DNA of 8,388 bases from Pseudomonadota bacterium (GTDB lineage: Bacteria > Pseudomonadota > Gammaproteobacteria > Steroidobacterales > Steroidobacteraceae), in contig JAKADE010000101.1 of assembly GCA_021820785.1 (NCBI GenBank), positions 1-8,388 of the forward strand. The letters run 5' to 3'. Each line of letters starts with the position of its first letter. The first letter of the stretch is position 1. Shown one piece after another: positions 4,030 to 8,388 of this stretch. The position numbers and the translations under genes were made by a program. The notes below the pieces were generated by a model. The model searched no databases. It was given only the letters and a program-made list of their open reading frames with translations, and was not told the DNA's origin.

Positions 4030-6699
4030 TCAGGCCACCGCGGCCTTGAGCACCCGCTGCGGCTGGGCCACGCCGTAGCCCTGCGCGAAGTCCACCCCGA
4101 GGCTGGTGAGCATCTGGATGATCTCGGCGTTCTCGGCGAACTCGGCGATGGTCTTCTTGCCCGTGAGATGGCCGATTTCGTTGATGGAGCGGACCATTTC
4201 CCGGTCGATCGGGTCGCGCAGGATCTCGCGCACGAAGCTGCCGTCGATCTTCAGGAAGTCCACCGGGAAGTGCTTCAGGTAACCGAATGAGGACAGTCCG
4301 GTGCCGAAGTCATCGAGCGCGAACTTGCAGCCGAGGTCTTTCAGCGCCTGGATGAACCGGTTCGCCTGGGAGAAGCTGGCCACCGCCGCGGTCTCCGTGA
4401 TCTCGAAGCAGATCTTCGAGCCGTCGAGCCCGCTGCGGTGGAACTGGTCGATCACGAACGGCAGGAACTTGTCGTCTCCGAGGCTTTGCCCCGAGAGGTT
4501 GATCGAGCACAGCGCGAGCTTCTCGCGCTCGTCGGCCTCCGAGACCAGCCACCGGAAGGCGTTTTCGATCACCCAGCGGTCGATCGCCGGGGTGATGCCG
4601 TAGCGCTCGGCCGCGGCGATGAAGTCATTGGGCGTGACGATCCGGCCCGACTCGTCCTTCAGGCGCAGCAGCAACTCGTAATGCGCGCCTGGATCGGCCT
4701 GCTGCAGCGGCTGTATGGCCATGCGGTGCAGCTCGAACCGACCCTCCTCGAGCGCGGTGTTGATGCGCGCCGCCCACTGCATCTCGCGGCGGCGGCGCAT
4801 CAGCTCCATGTCGTTTTCGGCGAAGCTGTGCACGCGGTTGCGCCCGGCCTCCTTGGCCGCCGCGCAGGCGCTGTCGGCGGCCGAGAGGATCGAGGCCACG
4901 TCCTCGTTGTCGGCCGTGATCGGCACCACCCCGACGCTCGCGCCGAGGCGGAACACCCGGTCCTCCCAGGTGAAGCGGAAGTTGCGCACGCTCTCGCGCA
5001 GCACCTCGGCGGTGCGCATCGCCTCGTCGATCGAGCAGCTCTCGAGCAGGATGCCGAACTCGTCCCCGCCGAGGCGCGAGAGGGTGTCGCGCCAGCGGAT
5101 CTTCGATTTCAGCAGCGCGCCGACCTGCCCGAGCAGCGTGTCGCCGGCGCTGTGGCCGCAGGTGTCGTTGACGATCTTGAACTGGTCGATGTCCAGGTAG
5201 CACAGCGCATAGGAGGACTCGTGCGCCTTGGCGCTCTTCAGCGCCCGCTCGAGCCGGCTCTCGAATTCCCGCCGGTTCACCAGGCCGGTGAGCAGGTCGT
5301 GGCTGGCGTGGTAGGAGAGCCGCCGGTTCAGTTCGCGGGCCTCGCTCACGTCATGGAACACCAGCACCCCGCCGGTGACCTTGCCGGCTCCGTCGCGGAT
5401 CGGTGCGGCGGTGCTCTCGACGTACAGCTCGTTGCCGTCGCGGCGGATCAGCAGCATCGGCCGGACCGACTTGATCGGACGGACGCGCCGCACGGACATG
5501 GTGAGCGGGTTCTCCAGCGGCTCGCAGGTCTCCTCGTGGAAGGCGCGGAAGATTTCCTCCACCGGCCGTCCCATCGCATTCTCGAGCCGCCAGCCGGTCA
5601 GCGCCTCGGCGACCGGGTTGATGTAGTCGATGACGGATTCGGCATCGGTGGTGATCACCCCGTCGCCAATCGACTGCAGGGTGATCTGCGCGCTCTCCTT
5701 TTCGCGAAACAGCGCTTCCTCGTAGAGCTTGCGCTCGGTGATGTCCAGCTCCACGCCCACCAGACGCAGCAGCCGACCGTGCTCATCGACCCGTGCGGTG
5801 GCCCGGCTCATCACCCAGCGCCACTCGCCGTTGCGATGACGCATGCGGTGGGTGCTCTCGAAAATCGGGGTCTTGCCGTCGATGTGCTCGCGGATCGCCG
5901 CCTGCACCCGCGGCAGGTCGTCCGGATGCACCAGATTGCTCCAGTCCGGCGAGCCGCGCAGATCCTCGTCGCGGTAGCCGAGCATCGCCTTCCAGCGCGG
6001 CGAGAAATACACTTCGTTGTTCTCGACGTCGAAGTCCCACAGCCCGTCATTGGCGGCCGCCTGGGCGAGGGCGTTGCGCTCCTCGAGCTTCGCGAGCCGC
6101 GCCTCGATCCGCACCCGCTCGAGCCCGGTGGCGAGGCTGGTGCCGACGAGTTTCATCAGCAGCTGCTGGCTGACGTCCCAGGTGCGCGGCAGGGTATTGG
6201 CAAGTCCGAGCAAGCCGGCCGGCTTGCCCTGCACCCGCAGGGCCACGAGCAGCACTGAGCCCATGTACAGGGATGCGAAGCGCTGCGCTTCGGCGGCCTG
6301 CTCGCGCGGCGGCTTGGCGGTGTCGGGCAGCTGGGACAGACGCAGGTGCTCGAGGCGCCCATTCAGCCAGGGGAGGGTGTCGAGCGGAGTTTCCTCGAGG
6401 CCCTCGGGGCGACACTGAGCGAGCGCGGTACGCTCGAACTGGACCTCCTGGATCACCGTGTGCTCGGGGCGCAGCAGCGCGACGAACGCGCAGTCCACGC
6501 CGGTGACTTCGCGCAGCAGTCCGAGGTTGCGCTGCAGGCTCGCATTCAGCGTGCCCTTGCGCATGTTCTGCAGTTCGACCGCGATTTGCGTACAGGTGAC
6601 GTCGATTCCGAGCTTCGACGTCCGATCCTTCCACGCGTCGGACGCCAGGATGTCCGTGGAAGTGAAATCCGCTGGCCTGTCCGACGGGTGACTCGACAT
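4030..6699 (-). CDS. GAF-PAS-PAS-GGDEF-EAL cyclic-di-GMP synthase/phosphodiesterase
   Basis: 889 residues, cytoplasmic; no membrane helix seen. A GAF-like domain lies at about 45-195, then a coiled linker at 193-213. PAS1 with PAC is at about 215-325 (WDFDVENNEVYFSPRWK, ending LDITERK), and PAS2 is at about 337-455 (SIGDGVITTDAESVIDYINPVAEALTG). The diguanylate cyclase domain at 462-625 has DIDQFK (503-508), N511, D520 and an intact GGDEF at 544-548. R535-W-R-D538 is a correctly spaced I-site for product inhibition. The EAL domain at 645-885 has ELL (675-677) in place of EAL. It keeps Q663, N734, EITET (766-770), DDFGTG (796-801), K817, E853, E856 and Q873. Both activities are therefore predicted: synthesis of c-di-GMP from GTP and hydrolysis to pGpG. 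Which one dominates is probably set by the sensory domains. The ATG at 6699 has AGAGG 11 nt upstream, a loose Shine-Dalgarno. The ligands of GAF and PAS are unknown. The gene ends 41 nt before the Fur-type gene, which has its own -10. Confidence 0.95.
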   Translation of the reverse strand: MSSHPSDRPADFTSTDILASDAWKDRTSKLGIDVTCTQIAVELQNMRKGTLNASLQRNLGLLREVTGVDCAFVALLRPEHTVIQEVQFERTALAQCRPEGLEETPLDTLPWLNGRLEHLRLSQLPDTAKPPREQAAEAQRFASLYMGSVLLVALRVQGKPAGLLGLANTLPRTWDVSQQLLMKLVGTSLATGLERVRIEARLAKLEERNALAQAAANDGLWDFDVENNEVYFSPRWKAMLGYRDEDLRGSPDWSNLVHPDDLPRVQAAIREHIDGKTPIFESTHRMRHRNGEWRWVMSRATARVDEHGRLLRLVGVELDITERKLYEEALFREKESAQITLQSIGDGVITTDAESVIDYINPVAEALTGWRLENAMGRPVEEIFRAFHEETCEPLENPLTMSVRRVRPIKSVRPMLLIRRDGNELYVESTAAPIRDGAGKVTGGVLVFHDVSEARELNRRLSYHASHDLLTGLVNRREFESRLERALKSAKAHESSYALCYLDIDQFKIVNDTCGHSAGDTLLGQVGALLKSKIRWRDTLSRLGGDEFGILLESCSIDEAMRTAEVLRESVRNFRFTWEDRVFRLGASVGVVPITADNEDVASILSAADSACAAAKEAGRNRVHSFAENDMELMRRRREMQWAARINTALEEGRFELHRMAIQPLQQADPGAHYELLLRLKDESGRIVTPNDFIAAAERYGITPAIDRWVIENAFRWLVSEADEREKLALCSINLSGQSLGDDKFLPFVIDQFHRSGLDGSKICFEITETAAVASFSQANRFIQALKDLGCKFALDDFGTGLSSFGYLKHFPVDFLKIDGSFVREILRDPIDREMVRSINEIGHLTGKKTIAEFAENAEIIQMLTSLGVDFAQGYGVAQPQRVLKAAVA

Positions 6700-6947
6700 G
6701 AACCGGTAACCTCTAAGCCCGAACCTGCAGCCTACACCCGCGGTGTCCCGGGACGTGTGAACTGCCGTCTGGCCTCGCGGGGCGATCGGAGCTTTGGTTT
6801 TCTAACGCGTGGCAGCGGATTTTCGCACACCTGTTCAAGAACACAAGCTAACGTACTGTTCGGTCAAGGGTTGGGAACTTGACAGAATCTGCTCCGGACC
6901 GCTCCGGGCTGAGAACCGGCGCACGTTTTTCCGCGTCACCGACGCGC
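6700..6947. other. Intergenic region without a recognisable gene
   Basis: 248 bases between two minus-strand genes. It should hold the promoter of the GGDEF-EAL gene, but I find no convincing -35/-10 pair on the minus strand; TTGACC with a poor -10 is the best. Small features are a GCTCCGG direct repeat (6891-6897 and 6901-6907), which also forms CCGGA/TCCGG, a 6-bp hairpin CGCGTC/GACGCG (6932-6946) after the acyltransferase stop, and GTTC-AA-GAAC near 6834. None has a U-tract for the minus strand. Confidence 0.5.
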
Positions 6948-7679
6948 TCAGCCGAGGGCCCGGCGGGCCGACTCGAAGGTGCGCTTCAGCTCCGCCGCCA
7001 TCTCGGCCTGCAGGGCGGCGAGCCCGTCGGCATCGAGGGTGCGCGGCACGTGCCGCGGCGCACCGATGGCGATCGCGATGCGCGCGAATGGCTTGGGGAT
7101 CACGAACCGGTCCCACTTGATGCGCCAGGCGCGCGAGGCCGCGTAGGCCATGGGCACGATCGGCCGGCCTGACATCTGCGCCAGCAGGATCGCGCCGGGC
7201 TTGAACTGGTAGCGCGGCCCGCGCGGGCCGTCGGGCGTGATCGCCGGGGAGATGTTCTCTTTGACCAGGGCCTGATAATAATCACGCAGCGCCCGCGCAC
7301 CGGTGTGCGTCGAGGAGCCGCGGATCGCGTACGCTCCGAGGCGCTGCACCAGCATCGCGCCCAATTCCCCGTCGACCGAAGGGCTGATCAGCCAGCCGGC
7401 CTTCAGGCCCCGGGCGCGCTGCTCGAGCAGGTACTTGCCGCAAAACAGCTGATGCTGGTGCCAGTAGCACGGCAGCACCGAGGGTGCCTCGGCGAGCGCC
7501 GCGAGCAGGTGCTCCTCGCCTTCGATGCGCACCACGCGGCACATGCCCCACCAGGCGCGGATCACGGCGAGGCCGAGCGGGATGGCGAGACGGTACAGCG
7601 CTCGGCGCAACGGCGTCATGCGTCGGTCCGAACGGGTGACCGTGCGGTAGAGCGAATTGCGCAGGCCGGGCTCGGTCAT
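6948..7679 (-). CDS. DUF374-family lysophospholipid acyltransferase-like (LPLAT) protein
   Basis: 243 residues. The DUF374 signature is clear: CYWHQHQLF (71-79, the HQ-type block taking the place of the acyltransferase HX4D region), LISPSVDGEL (97-106), RGSSTHTGARALR (120-132), ITPDGPRGPRYQFKPGA (147-163), PIVPMAYAASRAWRIKWDRFVIPKPF (173-198). The N-terminus has a hydrophobic stretch at about 31-45 that may associate with the inner membrane. Members are presumed to transfer acyl groups to glycerophospholipid or lipid A-type acceptors, but the substrate here is not evident. The frame stays open to 7757, which would overlap the divergent P450 start and its promoter. The ATG at 7679 is preferred, with GGAG 11 nt upstream; an ATG at 7619 lacks a ribosome site. 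It is divergent from the P450 gene with 59 bp between them. Confidence 0.88.
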   Translation of the reverse strand: MTEPGLRNSLYRTVTRSDRRMTPLRRALYRLAIPLGLAVIRAWWGMCRVVRIEGEEHLLAALAEAPSVLPCYWHQHQLFCGKYLLEQRARGLKAGWLISPSVDGELGAMLVQRLGAYAIRGSSTHTGARALRDYYQALVKENISPAITPDGPRGPRYQFKPGAILLAQMSGRPIVPMAYAASRAWRIKWDRFVIPKPFARIAIAIGAPRHVPRTLDADGLAALQAEMAAELKRTFESARRALG

Positions 7680-7700
7680 GCGAGAGGTGACTCCAATGGG

Positions 7701-7718
7701 ATCGGCGGGGGTGCCGAT
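7701..7718. promoter_or_regulatory. Dyad in the P450/acyltransferase divergent region
   Basis: ATCGGC (7701-7706) and GCCGAT (7713-7718) form a perfect 6+6 inverted repeat with a 6-nt G-rich centre. It ends three bases before the P450 -10 hexamer and covers its -35 region. A bound repressor could control both divergent genes. Confidence 0.4.
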
Positions 7719-7721
7719 GGG

Positions 7722-7727
7722 TATAAT
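7722..7727 (+). promoter_or_regulatory. -10 element of the P450 gene, predicted near-leaderless mRNA
   Basis: TATAAT is a perfect -10 hexamer in otherwise GC-rich DNA. The start would fall near 7733-7735, only about 5 nt before the ATG at 7739. That clips or removes the only purine-rich stretch (GAGAG, 7729-7733). No clear -35 is present. Confidence 0.55.
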
Positions 7728-7738
7728 TGAGAGCTTAC

Positions 7739-8388
7739 ATGAGCACGACCGAGACAACCCAGCAGGGTCCGCCGGTGGCGGACGAGGCCTTCGACATCGG
7801 CTCCACGGACGACTCCCTGGAACGCATGATCGAGCTGTTCGCCGTGCACGGGGACCTGTACCGGGTATACGTTCCGGCGCGCAAGTCCTACACCTACGTG
7901 GTGCACCACCCGGATGACGTCAAGCGCATCCTGGTCACGAACCACCGCAATTACACCAAGGGCATCGGTCTCGACCGGGTGAAGATCCTGCTCGGCAACG
8001 GGATCATGACCAGCGAGGGCGAGTTCTGGCGGCGCCAGCGCATGATGCTGCAGCCGCTGTTTCACCGGCGGGTCATCACCGAGTTCGCCGCGCGCATCGC
8101 CGCGGCCAATGACGGGCTGCTCGAGCGGTGGGCGGACGCGGCGCGCAGCGGCGAGCCGGTCAACCTCACCGATGAGATGAGCGAACTGACCCTGAGCATC
8201 GTGCTGGAGGCGATCTTCGGCCGCGATCTTGAGCGCATGAGCGCCGAGCTCGGCGGCAACCCCTTCGAGGTGGTGACCAAGGAGCAGGCCCGCAACCTGC
8301 AGTTCGCCTACAAGTTCCGCTCCCTGACCCGCCTGGTGGCCGGCCTGCTCGCGCGCCGGCGCGAGCGTGCCGAGGAGCATTTCGACTA
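7739..8388 (+). CDS. Cytochrome P450, N-terminal part (runs off window)
   Basis: Translation from the ATG at 7739 is open to the window edge: 216 codons plus 2 nt. Visible P450 features are the N-terminal beta region (HGDLYRVYVPARKSYTYVVHHPDDVKRIL, residues 37-65), the B-helix/B' region NYTKGIGLDRVKILLGNGIMTSEGEFW, and the helix C motif WRRQR at 97-101, whose Trp and Arg contact the heme propionates. MMLQPLFHRR follows at 102-111, then helices D-F. There is no N-terminal membrane anchor, so this is a soluble bacterial class of enzyme. The oxygen-binding I-helix, ExxR and the heme-Cys loop lie beyond the edge, so catalytic competence cannot be judged. The substrate is unknown. The long-chain/CYP4-like style of the helix C region and the neighbouring lipid acyltransferase hint at a lipid-type substrate, but this is only inference. 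Confidence 0.93.
   Translation, partial: MSTTETTQQGPPVADEAFDIGSTDDSLERMIELFAVHGDLYRVYVPARKSYTYVVHHPDDVKRILVTNHRNYTKGIGLDRVKILLGNGIMTSEGEFWRRQRMMLQPLFHRRVITEFAARIAAANDGLLERWADAARSGEPVNLTDEMSELTLSIVLEAIFGRDLERMSAELGGNPFEVVTKEQARNLQFAYKFRSLTRLVAGLLARRRERAEEHFD

Noticed and set aside
4438..6258. 606-codon open frame on the plus strand
   Set aside because: It is antisense to the GGDEF-EAL gene, has a low-complexity composition typical of a GC-rich shadow frame, and shows no domain.
6879..6884. Perfect TTGACA on the plus strand
   Set aside because: No -10 hexamer occurs at 16-18 nt and there is no plus-strand gene downstream.
6932..6946. 6-bp hairpin after the acyltransferase stop as an intrinsic terminator
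   Set aside because: On the minus strand it is followed by an A-tract, not a U-tract.
7676..8380. 234-codon open frame on the minus strand
   Set aside because: It is exactly antisense to the P450 coding region, which has clear family motifs.
1..8388. CRISPR arrays, insertion sequences, att repeats or replication origins
   Set aside because: No regularly spaced repeats, transposase or integrase motifs, terminal inverted repeats or duplicated tRNA 3' end were seen.

Overview
The window comes from a GC-rich proteobacterium, most likely a gammaproteobacterium of the Xanthomonadales/Nevskiales/Steroidobacter kind. This rests on the high GC3 of most genes, a PEP-CTERM surface protein, a BlaI/M56 pair, a DUF374 acyltransferase and a bacterial P450. 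The genus cannot be fixed from sequence alone.

Layout. Positions 1-66 may hold the last codons of a plus-strand gene. A minus-strand operon follows: a BlaI/MecI/CopY-type repressor (GTG start at 1771) overlaps by 8 nt an integral-membrane M56 (BlaR1-like) zinc peptidase. A TACA-N2-TGTA operator lies inside the operon promoter, and there is no beta-lactamase nearby. Next is tRNA-Thr(CGT), minus strand, 2008-2083. Beyond it a 318-base gene-free stretch carries a strong hairpin, a dyad and a near-consensus sigma-54 promoter that reads into a PEP-CTERM sorting-domain protein (2402-3103). A bidirectional terminator (3146-3172) closes that gene.

From 3250 to 7679 all genes are on the minus strand: a small aromatic-rich membrane protein, a Fur-superfamily regulator lacking the usual Cys zinc site (Irr-like), a large GAF-PAS-PAS-GGDEF-EAL cyclic-di-GMP enzyme, and a DUF374/LPLAT acyltransferase. 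At the right edge a cytochrome P450 starts at 7739 on the plus strand, divergent from the acyltransferase, and runs off the window. Only its first 216 codons, through helix C, are visible.

How the genes may fit together. The BlaI/M56 pair forms a self-contained sensing and derepression switch. The PEP-CTERM protein is an exported product for exosortase processing (the exosortase is not in the window), probably under sigma-54/PrsR-type control. The cyclic-di-GMP enzyme could act on the same surface or biofilm biology, but nothing here links them directly. Two genes, the Fur-type regulator and the P450, have good -10 hexamers so close to the ATG that their mRNAs should be nearly leaderless. No mobile element, integrase or CRISPR array was seen.
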